From Epiperipatus broadwayi (taxonomy: Eukaryota > Onychophora > Udeonychophora > Euonychophora > Peripatidae): 64,000 nt of DNA. Of this stretch, positions 38,676-50,176 are shown one piece after another. Within the stretch, counting starts at the first letter, position 1, and each line of letters opens with the position of its first letter. Where the stretch lies: the NCBI GenBank assembly GCA_028023455.1, contig JAQFVV010012672.1, positions 1 to 64,000 of the forward strand, in the 5' to 3' direction. Under the pieces are notes generated by a model. It was not told where the DNA came from. It did not search any database and worked only from the letters and a program-made list of their open reading frames with translations. A program made the translations under genes and the position numbers.

Positions 38676-38797
38676 AACTTTTTCTTCATCAAGACCATCT
38701 TTAAAGAATATCATTATTGGTTCTTCTTCTCCACTTTCTTCATTACGACGGTATTCTAAAAGGCAAACCATACCTGTGGTAGACTCCATACTTTCAC
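38676..38797 (-). CDS. TCTP: TCTP, last recognised coding exon
   Basis: TCTP is a small conserved cytosolic protein that binds calcium and tubulin and acts in growth control and cell survival. This exon follows TTTATTTTTAG and splices in phase to the exon at 53473 (a Gly codon is split G|GT). It encodes ESMESTTGMVCLLEY, the second TCTP signature, then a Glu-rich insertion and PIMIFFKDGLDEEKV, matching the family's C-terminal F-F-K-x-G-L-x-x-E-K. It ends exactly at a strong GTAAGT donor. Reading through would add a non-conserved tail (VSNYNYFEN then a stop), so I infer a further exon that supplies the stop, perhaps with one more residue, and the 3' UTR. The loop with NEESGEEE is slightly longer than in vertebrate TCTP and comparable with insects. 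Confidence 0.95.
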
Positions 38798-41359
38798 CTA
38801 AAAATAAATTTTAATATACAATTTTTATTTTCTACTTGTAACTTTTGATATAGAAAATTTCAAGTTTTAAACGTTTTCATATCAACAATACACATTATTT
38901 TTTTTTATAAAACACATACACAAAAAGCCTAATAACCAATGAACATCGATCATGTCATTCTTGATAATTTTATTTGAAGTCTTTAAAGAAATAAAAATAT
39001 TTTTTGAATAAACCATCTGACAAATAAAACAAGAAATTTCACTTGATAAATGAGAAACTTCAAGATTAGGATGATGAAAGCAATATTTCAATCTAGATAA
39101 AAATTATATGGATAAAAGTTTTTATGTGATATCAGTAGAAATTATAATAAATATATTTGGCATTTCAGACAATTCTTTTCTTTAGAATATATTTTTTGAT
39201 TTTTAAAACATGTAATTCAAGTTTTAAACAAGTCTAAAATTCTTTTTATAATGCAAAGATTCCAACAAAGCTTGTAACTTTATTAAAGTGTAAATAAAAT
39301 GAAATGAAAAACCACAAAACCTTGTCAGGTTACATTGGATTAGCCCATTGGCTATTAACTTCTTAATAGTTTGTTTGTATAGATTTTTGCCCAGCATGAT
39401 TATTTTTGGCTATTTAACCTTACAATTTACCCAAGTAACTTCTAGTAAATCTTTTGAAACAAAAACTATTGCTTAATCTAATATTTAGTTTATTTCTACT
39501 AACAAAGGAATGTCATTCTCTAGAAGTGTTATCTTGAGACTATAAGCATTTTTATTATAATTTGTATTAAAAAAAAAAAGTCATCGCAATTAATTCGTGT
39601 TAGATGTATTTAATTTTTGAACAGGTGCTGAAATTAGATTACTGATAAATGGGAAGATTATTCAGATATGAGGATTAATTGTGAAAAGTAAACGGCTAAG
39701 AGCACTTGCTATAATACAAGATGTTAGTTCATCAAAGACTTTCTACTATTTATGCAGAATTCTGATTCCAACCTTTTTCTTTATTGTTGTAAGAAATCAG
39801 CATTGAAATAGTAATGAGACAAGATTAACAGCATGGAGATGTTTAATTGAGATTTTGCAGAAAGGCAATATAATCAAAAATAAATCAAAATTTTGTAACT
39901 GAAACTTCTCTATCTACTGTAAAAATTTGAGGGATCTAAAAAATAGTATAAAAATTACTTGTCTTGCATAATCTTATTAGGGCACTCTGCCCGATAGATT
40001 AGTTATTAAAGCAGTAAAAAATAATTGTAAAATCAGCAAGTGGCAATAATTAAAGTACATGGAATGCATAAACTTTTCAAGATCTGAACAGAAATGAGGA
40101 TTAACAAGAACTGTCAAAGTTTTTTCCAGATGAAGAGTTTAAAAGAAGAAGTGTATGGCGATAAGTTTTTTAATAACACTCAAAAAGTAAAAGACGATTA
40201 TATAGTATCACTCTGAAGTCATATTTGAACTTTTAAATATTTTATAAAAAACTAATATTAAATATTGTTTTGTGGAATCTGTGCCCATTTCATCAGCGTA
40301 TAAAAGCAAAAAAAACAACAACACATTCACTGCCAATTCTGCATGGCCAGTTCACTTGGCTGGGGTTTTGCTAGATAGTAATCAAGAATAGGAATCTAGT
40401 CAGTTATTACATCCAATGTCATCAAAAGATGAAATTTTGAATTTTCAACAAACATTTTGTAAAGCAATAAACTTTGACTCAAAGTTATTAAAAATAATAT
40501 TGACTCAAATGATTTTGTTATTGAATTTTGCAAAACATTATTGATTGATCATCATAAACATGATAAACGAACTTGGATGTCTTCCACACTCAAAACAGTG
40601 GTATTATTACCATTATAAGAATTTAATATTACATTAGCAAATTGCATATACCCTGTTGGATAGGATTTAAAAGTACAAAATTAAATAAGTTATTAAAAAA
40701 TGAGTTCTACCATAAATACATTGCTATGAAATTTGATGACCATTCTATAAGAAAATAAATTATTAGTTGAATTAATTTTCAATAGCTTATGTTTTGCCGA
40801 GGCATGGAATTCTTGAAAAATGTAAATAAAAAATATATTTCAAATTTATTTTAAAATCACGATTGTTTTCGTTAATGGCAAATGATACTATTAATAAGAT
40901 TTGAATAAAAAAAAAAATCCAACGTTTTTTGCTTAAAATAATAGTAAATTATATATAACATTTCATAAGCAATATAGGTTTAAAGATACAAGTTCAATAG
41001 CTGACAAACATTTTAAAATGATTAGTAAATGAAAACTGTAAAAAAAAAAAAATTACCCATTAGCTAACTGCGGTCATTTCAGATTTTTTAAAGCATTGAA
41101 AATAAACTTTTTTTTCCCTTTCAAATCAATGTTATTAAATCCTTTAATGTCACAATTTTATATGATAATTCTATTTCAACAGATGGAGGGAATATAAGCA
41201 TTTTGATCATCTTTTTAATATCTTATTTACATTAAAATAAATACATTTAGCTTAATGAAGTTGAAACACTTCGGTGTAATCTCAAAAATGGAAAGACTAC
41301 AGATAGTAATGAGATATTTGGAAAGATTATAAAAATGATTGATGTTCGTTTCAGAACTA

Positions 41360-42991
41360 CAGAAGTTTAAAATGTAATGAGGATAGAAAAAGCAGAATTA
41401 TTAAAAAATGTTGAAGAGTTGCTTTTAATCATATATGAATGGATACAAAGTCAGAAAACACTGCAAATATTGCATTTGCTATCAGACAAATGCATCAAAT
41501 GTTGGGAGCACCCAAAACAAATAATTATATCAAAATATTTGACTCAAATCAAAAATGCTTATAATTACCTGGATGTCTAACAAAACATGCGTTATACAAA
41601 CAAATCAAGAAACATAATAGAATTCTAGCCCACTTTCCAATTAATGCCTTTATACAGCACAAGTGTAATAGCCTCAATTTGGCTCATCAGCAGAATGTCC
41701 GCCTTCAAGACCCCAAAGCCGGAGCATTCATGAACCTCACAGATATACCACTCCCACAAGAGGTATGTAACGTTTTATGCAGAGGTCCATGATACGTTGG
41801 GGGTGGATGGAAACATCCCAATATGGAGCTTATTGCTGATATGGAAGCAGCTATAGCCAACAATCCAGATAAAGATAACTACATTACTCAAGTGCTCTGC
41901 AGCATAATCTTTATATATGCACACACATACCTGGCAAGCAAAAATAACTAAAACCAGACAATTTTTTAAAGATGCAGATGTCACATGCATGCGGGAGGGG
42001 CAATAGATACGTTCTCATGAAAACACAGGACTACATATCTAAACTAGATCAGCAGATCCACAAACTACAATTTCAAAGGCTTCCCGACTTTAATAAATTA
42101 AATAAGGATAAGTTAATTTCTTCCATTCTCAGACCGCACTGCAATAAAGCCCCCTCTAAGGATGAGTATTACTCCAATACAGCAAAGTGGGTTAACCAAC
42201 AGCTCATCCAAGCCTTGGGATACGGTACATATACCATAAATTTGTCGTTTCAATTTGTAACAAAAATAAAAGACCTAACACCACAGTGGCTACTATTGAT
42301 GTTTCAGAGTTGTACGACTCCATTTGCAGAGCTAAATCTATTCACATTATAAAACAAGAGCTTATAAACCACAACTCAGATCAGCCACTGATTGACTTCA
42401 TTGTAGACTTTTTATCATGGTCTTTCACAACCAGTGGTTTCATATGAAGGATGATTGGCCAATGGACTACCTATGAGCGGCATCATCTCAAGTATAGTGT
42501 TAAATTACTTTGAAAAACAAGTAATCCCAAAATATCAAGACTCTAACTTACTATCCATCCCCACTCCGATTATTCTACAAATTAAAACTGAATTCCAAAA
42601 TGCCACAGGACTTACGTTCAACTTAGAGAATGAAAACAGCCATAAACAATTTAAATACCTAGACATATACATTCAGCGAGAGCACACACATCTTAATTAT
42701 AAGATGCTCATCAAACCCACTCCCACCCCCTCTCCAATTCACCAACTAACCACAAACTCTGTGGCTTAACTTCATTTTTGTATAGAAATATGCACCTTTG
42801 TAAATTTGAGGTAGATAAAAAAAGCTAATATAGCATCATACAAGAATGACCTAATAAAAGTTGGTTTTAATCAGAATTTAATTGTCAAGAAAATAAAACA
42901 ATTTTGCTCTAAAATCAATAATCAGACCCCTAACACAGATAAACAAAGACTTCTACTCCCTTATCTGCCTAATGTGCATAAAAGTTTTTAC
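41360..42991 (+). pseudogene. Old Penelope-like element, 5' part (interrupted by a younger PLE)
   Basis: Translated in pieces this region follows the order of a PLE ORF. An N-terminal stretch (open 41377-41580) is followed near 41584 by KHALYKQIKKHNRILAHFP, a linker with FMNLTDIPLPQEV, the segment GNRYVLMKTQDYISKLDQQI of RT motif 1, KLISSILRPHCNKAPSKDEY, an RT segment from 42176, motif B as MANGLPMSGIISSIVLNYF (42455 onward), and the LDIYIQREHTHLNYKMLIKP segment. Stops and frameshifts are frequent (for example near 41790, 41960 and 42350) and motif C has been deleted around 42550. The frame resumes after the inserted palindrome at 46590. It is closer to the 11.1 kb copy in decay than to the young copies. 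Confidence 0.85.
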
Positions 42992-43101
42992 AATATATTC
43001 AATAATTTTAAATCTTCTCATTCGATAATTTAATTTATAAACCAATTAAGCGTATGTCACGCTTGAATGTGAAGCTATAATAATATACAGGAATTAATAT
43101 A

Positions 43102-43142
43102 CGCTAAGCGCTTTCGAGGTCCTTTACCTCATATTCATAGCG
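43102..43142 (-). ncRNA. Variant hammerhead-like motif at the PLE 3' end (left arm)
   Basis: Identical in design to the right-arm copy at 46468-46508: CGCT/AGCG helix I, AUGAAUA box, GAGGT/ACCTC helix II, GAAA and the self-complementary AGCGCT followed by T. Confidence 0.6.
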
Positions 43143-43209
43143 GTGCTGTGAGCTGCGAAATGTAAAAAATGGAGCGGGAGAAGTGGTATGCAAAGCATAT
43201 GCAAATGGA

Positions 43210-44824
43210 CTAATTAGTCCAGCGTTTAGAGATGTCGAAGCAGGTGTCACGTCTATTGATCGAGTAGTTATTGTTATTAATGTAGTACGCTTCTCTGATC
43301 TTCCGCTTAATGTCGTTTTCTCGATACAGACTATTTTAGGGTGGGAAGGTTCAAATAAATGTCCAGTCTTCTTGGAGTGTTCCAAAAATGTTGATGAGTT
43401 ATCGTTGTTTTTCATAGCTCTATTATATGTGTATCTGTGTTGTGCTGTCCGGGTGATTGTGCCTGCCTTGGTTTCTCCAAAATAAATGGCGCGGCAACCG
43501 GGTTGTGGGCAGGTTATGCTGTAAACGACAGGGGGGTCTGAGAAGGTTCTATTTTGTCCTTGGAGTTATTGATGAGACGGTTAGTGCAAGGAGGTGTATG
43601 AAAGCTGATTTTAAATTTATTGTCTAAAATCTTGATTAGTTGGTGGGAGATTTTAGGTATGTGGGGAAGAGTGATATATGGAAGTTTAATGTTGTTTTTA
43701 TTAATGGTGATTTTTGAATGAAACTATTTGATTTTGTTGTTGATAGTGTGGAGTTTATAGCCTGCCTGTAGTAGATCTTTGGTATAGAGATGTATGTTGT
43801 TCTTTCGATCTGCCTCAAACTTGCACAGCTGCATATTTCTGTGTAGGAATGCTTGTAGTCCTGCTAATTTGTGAGAGTTGGGAACGTTAGAATGTGGATG
43901 TATGAAGCCTCTGATTTCAAAAGGCTTTATAATCATTGAATAATTTATACATGGTTCATCGCGCGTTAACTTAAGATCCAGATAATTTAGGCTTTGGGAT
44001 GCATCCTCAGATGTGGAATTAATGGTTAGATTAGTGCTGTGCATTAGCTCTTGTATAATATTGTTTGTGGTGTGCTGATTGGCTAGAATAAGTATGTCGT
44101 CTACGTACCGCATGTATAAAATGTGGGGGTTGTCAGCTTGGTGTTTAGGCACTATTAGTTTTTCGTAGTAATTAAGAAAAATGCTAGTTATGATTCCGCT
44201 AAGGGGAAGGCCCATCGGCCATCCGCTTTTCATATTGTACCAAGCGTGCTCAAACGTTGTGTATATATGCTTATCCATCCAAGTTAAAAATGTAATGATG
44301 AAATTAATGCGTTCAGATGACATTGTATTGGTGAGTTCTTGTTGGATAATGTGAATAGATTGTTTTCTGTCCACGGATCCATACAACTCTTTGACGTCAA
44401 AGGTGGTCATACGGAAGTTGTTACAAATCGTGGCTTTTTTGATTTTCTCCACGATCTGAAAGGATGAATTAACAGAAAAATTCCCAAAGCCCAGGCTGTC
44501 AATTAATAGTTGATTAACCATTGTCGCGGTTTGAAAATAATGGACTCCCCCAAAATCCATCATTAGACGCAGAGGTTCACCAGGCTTGTGGAGTTTAATG
44601 TTGGCAAACACTCTAGGAGCTTTGGTGGAGGAAGGATAAACTCGGTAGTATTCTGCGGTGGAAATGCCTTTGTTTTTATAGGGACGGAGAATGGATGCAA
44701 TAAACTTATCGCGGTTAAGCCTATTGTTGAATTGTGTGACAGGAGTGAGTTGTAGATTTGTGATTTGTTGTTTTATTTTATACTTACAGTCTTGCGAGTT
44801 TAAGAGCACAAATCTATTGCCCTT
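43210..44824 (-). pseudogene. Penelope-like RT/GIY-YIG ORF, left copy (broken)
   Basis: The longest PLE frame in the window: 361 codons from 44809 (an internal Met; the open frame already begins at the truncation at about 44824, with GNRFVLLNSQDC) to a TAG at 43724-43726. It covers RT motif 2 (APRVFANIKLHKPGEPLRL), motif A (FDVKELYGSVD), motif B (WPMGLPLSGIITSIFLN) and motif C (MRYVDDILIL), then the thumb region. The TAG replaces the CAG seen in the right copy. Further downstream single-base losses near 43530 (a G run) and 43320 (an A run) break the GIY-YIG endonuclease part. The PLE protein nicks target DNA and copies the RNA in place. N-terminal sequence before RT motif 1 is missing, so the copy could not have been autonomous. 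Confidence 0.9.
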
Positions 44825-46400
44825 CGCAAGACTATAAGTATAAAATAAAACAACAAATCACAAATCTACAACTCACTCCTGTCACACAATTCAACAATAG
44901 GCTTAACCGCGATAAGTTTATTGCATTCATTCTCCGTCCCTATAAAAACAAAGGCATTTCCACCGCAGAATACTACCGAGTTTATCCTTCCTCCACCAAA
45001 GCTCCTAGAGTGTTTGCCAACATTAAACTCCACAAGCCTGGTGAACCTCTGCGTCTAATGATGGATTTTGGGGGAGTCCATTATTTTCAAACCGCGACAA
45101 TGGTTAATCAACTATTAATTGACAGCCTGGGCTTTGGGAATTTTTCTGTTAATTCATCCTTTCAGGTCGTGGAGAAAATCAAAAAAGCCACGATTTGTAA
45201 CAACTTCCGTATGACCACCTTTGACGTCAAAGAGTTGTATGGATCCGTGGACAGAAAACAATCTATTCATTATTCAACAAGAACTCACCAATACAATGTC
45301 ATCTGACGCATTAATTTCATCATTACATTTTTAACTTGGATGGATAAGCATATACACAACGTTTGAGCACGCTTGGTCAATGTGAAAAGCGGATGGCCGA
45401 TGGGCCTCCCCTAGTGGAATCATAACTAGCATTTTTCTTAATTACTAGAAAAACTAATAGTGCTAAACACCAAGCTGACAACCCCCACATTTTATACATG
45501 CGGTACGTAGACGATATACTTATTCTAGCCAATCAGCACACCACAAACAATATTATACAAGAGCTAACGCACAGCACTAATCTAACCATTAATTCCACAT
45601 CTGAGGATGCATCCCAAAGCCTAAATTATCTGGATCTTAAGTTAACGCGCGATGAACCATGTATAAATTATTCAATGATTATAAAGCCTTTTGAAATCAG
45701 AGGCTTCATACATCCACATTCTAACGTTCCCAACTCTCACAAATTAGCAGGACTACAAGCATTCCTACACAGAAATATGCAGCTGTGCAAGTTTGAGGCA
45801 GATCGAAAGAACAACATACATCTCTATACCAAAGATCTACTACAGGCAGGCTATAAACTCCACACTATCAACAACAAAATCAAACAGTTTCATTCAAAAA
45901 TCACCATTAATAAAAACAACATTAAACTTCCATATATCACTCTTCCCCACATACCTAAAATCTCCCACCAACTAATCAAGATTTTAGACAATAAATTTAA
46001 AATCAGCTTTCAGACACCCCCTTGCACTAACCGTCTCATCAATAACTCCAAGGACAAAATAGAACCTTCTCAGACCCCCCATGTCGTTTACAGCATAACC
46101 TGCCCACAACCCGGTTGCCGCGCCATTTATTTTGGAGAAACCAAGGCAGGCACAATCACCCGGACAGCACAACACAGATACACATATAATAGAGCTATGA
46201 AAAACGATAACTCATCAACATTTTTGGAACACTCCAAGAAGACTGGACATTTATTTGAACCTTCCCACCCTAAAATAGTCTGTATCGAGAAAAACGACAT
46301 TAAGCGGAAGATCAGAGAAGCGTACTACATTAATAACAATAACTACTCGATCAATAGACGTGACACCTGCTTCGACATCTCTAAACGCTGGACTAATTAG
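44825..46400 (+). pseudogene. Penelope-like RT/GIY-YIG ORF, right copy (broken in RT)
   Basis: This copy keeps the opposite half intact. From 45498 to the stop at 46400 one frame of 300 codons runs through MRYVDDILIL (motif C), the thumb and the complete C-terminal GIY-YIG endonuclease: VVYSITCPQPGCRAIYFGET, then R and QH, and a segment ending DISKRWTN before TAG. The 5' part (45010-45306) has motif 2 and motif A but is shifted out of frame by a 2-bp loss near 45270 and a 1-bp loss near 45305, and the motif B region (45330-45460) has several small deletions. The endonuclease signature is Y-F-G where the family has Y-I-G. The two-Cys spacing before it (C-P-Q-P-G-C) is wider than the CxxC of Penelope/Poseidon proteins, and the motif B sequence GLPLSG is unusual for PLEs, which usually have G-S-P-L-S. 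Confidence 0.9.
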
Positions 46401-46467
46401 TCCATTTGCATATGCTTTGCATACCACTTCTCCCGCTCCATTTTTTACATTTCGCAGCTCACAGCAC

Positions 46468-46508
46468 CGCTATGAATATGAGGTAAAGGACCTCGAAAGC
46501 GCTTAGCG
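46468..46508 (+). ncRNA. Variant hammerhead-like motif at the PLE 3' end (right arm)
   Basis: CGCT and AGCG form helix I. Between helix I and helix II stands AUGAAUA plus a bulged U, where a hammerhead has CUGANGA; C3 and G8, which pair in the active fold, are here A and U, a pair-for-pair exchange. Helix II is GAGGT/ACCTC with an AAAGG loop, followed by GAAA. The hexamer AGCGCT after GAA is self-complementary and can form helix III only between two molecules. U occupies the cleavage position (CUU, an allowed NUH). Compared with the copy at 47052, an outer pair changes G-C to C-G and an inner pair G-C to T-A, both compensated. Confidence 0.6.
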
Positions 46509-46589
46509 TATATTAATTCCTGTATATTATTATAGCTTCACATTCAAGCGTGACATACGCTTAATTGGTTTATAAATATATTCAATAAT

Positions 46590-47110
46590 AAATATCACTT
46601 ATGCTTCCACACACCTCCCAACTGCAATAAACTAATCAACAACAGTTAAGACAGCCTATCATCCTTGCTGACCCCTCAGGTGGTCTATAATATTCCCTGC
46701 CCTGAAAAATATTGTAAATCATCATCATATGGTGAGAGCAGGGCTTCTCTGTCCACTAGGCTATCCCAACACACACACTCCTATAATAAAGCACTGGTGG
46801 ACACCTTATAGTTCAGTTTTTGCACAGCACCGCACGTCAGCCGGTCACGATTGCAACCTAGAGATCCAGTGGTGGTTTGCAGAAAGTGCAACGATCTCAA
46901 AAGATAAAAGAGGCTTACTTTATCGCTAGAGATAGTGACGCCATAAATAGAAAAGACTCTTGCTACAAAACATCCAGGAAATGGAATATGTAACTATCTC
47001 ATTTGCATAAATTTACATCGCTCCTAATCAATTTTTATCTATTTACAAAATGGCTATGAATATGAGGGCTCTGACCCTTGAAAGCGCTTAGCCACTTAAT
47101 TAAATATATG
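46590..47110 (+). pseudogene. Old Penelope-like element, 3' part (GIY-YIG and 3' end)
   Basis: Continues the frame interrupted at 42991. It encodes FHTPPNCNKLINNS, then QVVYNIPCPEKYCKSSSYGE with SRASLSTRLSQH, the GIY-YIG endonuclease of the older copy, with the tyrosine-glycine core (SSYGES) preserved and later frameshifts. The region near 46905-46975 matches the C-terminal KEAYFIA...DINAINRK segment of the 11-12 kb copy. It ends with the structured motif at 47052-47093. Confidence 0.8.
47052..47093 (+). ncRNA. Variant hammerhead-like motif at the PLE 3' end (old copy)
   Basis: GGCT/AGCC helix I, AUGAAUA box, GAGGG/CCCTT helix II with a CTCTGA loop, GAAA, AGCGCT and U. Relative to the young copies two base pairs have changed on both sides, so the fold has been kept while the sequence drifted. 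Confidence 0.6.
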
Positions 47111-47589
47111 TATTAAAATAAAATATATATATACATTTCTTTATTTTATCTTCAGCTTTGTGTGATTGTTAGCACATTTTATATTTTGCACTTTAGAACA
47201 ATTAGCCACGAAGTTTAAACTGCTCATTACATTAACACAGTTTCTACATGGTGAAATAATAGGAAGGTACCGATGATGGAAAATCAGAAACTTTTGAAAT
47301 GTGAAATTGCTGTTGATAACTCTAACTTTATTTTCCATTTGTAAGAGTGATCTTTGGAACTGTTTACTGGTTTCAAGATGCAATAAAGATTTGATGGCAC
47401 AATTTTTAACTTGAATTAAAAGCAAAAACAGGAACTTTATTGTCTTTGATTTCTAGATTTTCAGCGCACTAATGATTCTGGCGTTCTCGCTAATTCACAA
47501 GCTGAACTAGTTTAACATATTAAAATTTAACAGATCAAGGTACTTACCAGCCAACAATAAAATAAAAATCTTCAGCAACATTTTAGGTA

Positions 47590-48190
47590 GTAACGTGGAT
47601 TTGGAAACCAGGCTGCAACAAAGATTCCAATGAGTTGCTGCTACATTTAATGAATTAAAAGATAGAACACTATATCATCTCGTTGATAGAAAAATTTATA
47701 ATAGCACTTTACTGCTTAGAAGTGACATATATGTGTTAAAGGCAACAAAAGGCTTCACAAGATTCTAAAAATATGATAGCAAAATTATAAAACTGATTGC
47801 TATATTCTTCAGTTCATTGGATGTGATACTAATATATTATAAAAAAGATAGATCATCACAAAATTTGCTTTATGAAGCAAATGAACAATAGTAACTTCCA
47901 GAAATGATAAACTTCATGTTTTCATAAAAAAAGTAAAATCCAATTCAACTGTTTTTCAATAAGAAATTTCCTATAGAAGAAATTTAAAAACTGCATATTG
48001 AAAAATGTCAAATTAATAGGTTAGAGGACCAGCATGCAACAATATGTGAATGTATCTGTATAATGCATGGCTTGTTTTATACAATTATCTCAAAACTCAC
48101 CTTTAATTTTTTTTCTAGAATTAAAATGACCATATTATGAGTAGCTAGAAGGATTTCACAAAAAATAAAATGAAATTGCAGATAAAAATT
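47590..48190. repeat. Duplicated AT-rich block, first copy
   Basis: Shares long similarity with 49770-50176 (CAACAAAGATTCCAAT, ATAAAACTGATTGCTATATTC, TTTCAATAAGAAATTTCC) and, for its last 150 bp, with 51500-51650 (TAATGCATGG, TACAATTATCTC). No coding potential recognised. In the first copy the block is followed by a piggyBac-like remnant; in the second it is split by a GC-richer insert. Confidence 0.7.
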
Positions 48191-48369
48191 TAATTACTTG
48201 ATGGCAATTTGTAACATCAACACAACACAAGTTTATTGAAGTTTTGTGTTTTTAAAATTGCGTAAAAACTACAAGCATGTGATGTCAACAGAAATCCCAG
48301 CATTCGTTGCTCAATGGCGTATGTCGGAATTTGATAAAATTTGAATTTTTGATGAATTTTTTTGTTAAT

Positions 48370-49545
48370 AGATTCCTTTAATTTTTTTATTTTCTGCTCA
48401 GTTTACTAGCTTTCATGGAGAAACTAAAGGCAGAAAATTTTAAACAGCCAAAGAGCCTACTAAAATGGATTAAAAACACGCCAATAATTCGCATTTAAAG
48501 GTCTTCGAAATATAATCAGAATATCAGGTCGTAAGTATTAAAAAATTTTATTTTTATTTCAATAGTAAATTATTTGATAAATGGTATGTTTACATTTGTA
48601 CTGGTGTCTTGTAGTATATAAATCATATAATATTAAATCATTTATGCTCTTTATTATATGTATATAAATTTGTATTCAAATAGAACAAAGTAGTTTGTAA
48701 TTTTGGGACTATGATCTAAGTTTAGGCAACCTTATTTTATAGACATAATGATTCTCAAAAGGTTTAATAATTTATTTTACCATGTTTATATTTGAATTAC
48801 TGTCTTTGTGTTTGCAATTGCAGATCTAGGTTTATATAACAAGTAATGTCTATATATAAAAAATTATAGGTATTATAGAACAGTACAATGTAAATTTTAG
48901 AACTGATTATCAAATATACAGAAATTTTGCAGTTGACAAAGCAATCACAAAAATTTACTGGACATAGCACCATGTGAAATTATAAACACTTAAAACCGAT
49001 AGAGATTTCAAATGGTATGTGTGTAGAGACCGCCACATGGAATTGTGTGCAGGCAAAGAATCAAATTCTGATTCTTGCCTATGCCTTGGTACTCATACTG
49101 TGGAGTCAGTACTTTTGCCAATCTTCGCATCACATTATTTTCAGGTCTATAGCTAGCAAATGAATTATAAGCAAATAGATTATATCTCTGTGGAACAATA
49201 AATATAACAAGATAGCATCACTGATGTGATAAAGAATATAAACATCACTGACAAAAATATAAAATGAAGAAATGAAACTCATTTTATTAATGATACAGAC
49301 AGAAGCCTACAATTTCTAATTTTAGTTAGATGAGAAGCCAATTGCTATTATGGCAAATGATCTTATTAGGATGAATCTTTTTCTTACAGACACCTTTTTC
49401 CCCCTTATTTTTTAATGGTAATCACTATTTGTCTTAGTCTTATGGTTTTCCTTTGTTTTTCTAGTTTCTATCAAGCTTTTTGCTCTAACATTATTAAAAC
49501 TGAAGTTTTTGTTTTTTAAAAATTCAATATGGTGCCAAGGGTAAT
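48370..49545 (+). pseudogene. Decayed piggyBac-like transposon, copy 1
   Basis: Similar over most of its length to the copy at 59940-61670. In broken frames it keeps VDKAITK near 48936 (the piggyBac DES/DET strand with its catalytic Asp), KPIEISNGMC, and CAGKESNSDSCLCLGTHTVE, corresponding to the YTGK...LG..VV...L region of the transposase before the second catalytic Asp. Frameshifts and stops are everywhere, so nothing functional remains. Both copies start with a TTTTCTGCT...ATGGAGAAA segment and end in ATTATTAAAACTGAAGTT and TTCAATATG. Confidence 0.6.
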
Positions 49546-50176
49546 AAACTAGCTAATATCCAAGTATAAAAATTTAGAAATTGTGAGCAAATATAAAATT
49601 ATTATTACAAAGCTTAAATTCTTTGCATATACAAATTTTAAAATCAATAAACTAATTTTAGCTTGTTTTGCTGCTCTTAATATTTTAATTTTCAATATAT
49701 AATCCAGAATGTATTTACAATTTTCATTTGCAATGAAAAATATTTTGCACAATCATAATTTAGATAGAAACAAGGACTTAGGAATTAGGTTGCAACAAAG
49801 ATTCCAATAAGTTGTTGCTACATTTAACAAATTAAAAAATAGAACACTACATCATCAGTGATAAAAAAAAATTGTAAATAGCACTTTACAGTATAGAAGG
49901 GACATATACGTGTTGTTGACATAACATAAAGGCAACCAAAGAACATAAGGCTTCCCAAGATTCTAGAAATGCAAAATTATAAAACTGATTGCTATATTCT
50001 TTAGTTCATTAGATGTGCTACTAATGAATCTATTATAAAAAAGATAGATTATAGGATTTGTTATATGAAGCAAATGAACAGCAGCAACTTTTTAGAAAGT
50101 ATTTTATGATAAACATGATATGTTTTCATAAAAAAAAATCAAATCAAATTCAACTGTCTTTCAATAAGAAATTTCC

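Larger units (their letters stand above)
43007..46574. mobile_element. Palindromic pair of 5'-truncated Penelope-like elements
   Basis: Two nearly identical PLE copies face away from each other: the left arm (43034-44796) reads on the minus strand and the right arm (44825-46576) on the plus strand, with only 28 bp between them. The spacer continues the left copy's reading frame, so the left copy is truncated 28 bp further upstream than the right. A 15-bp direct repeat AATATATTCAATAAT at 42992-43006 and 46575-46589 marks the insertion into the older PLE. Between the left repeat and the left arm are 27 unpaired bp; the right arm meets its repeat directly. Arms differ by about 11 bp in length through small indels. 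Such an object can form if cDNA folds back and primes its own second strand; inverted and truncated copies are typical of Penelope elements. Confidence 0.9.

Noticed and set aside
41672-41702. CTGATGAG on the minus strand as a further hammerhead
   Set aside because: There is no GAAA or NUH segment after it, and it lies in PLE coding sequence.
43183-43485. 100-codon plus-strand open frame, and the similar one at 45984-46175 minus
   Set aside because: Both are antisense shadows of the PLE endonuclease region.
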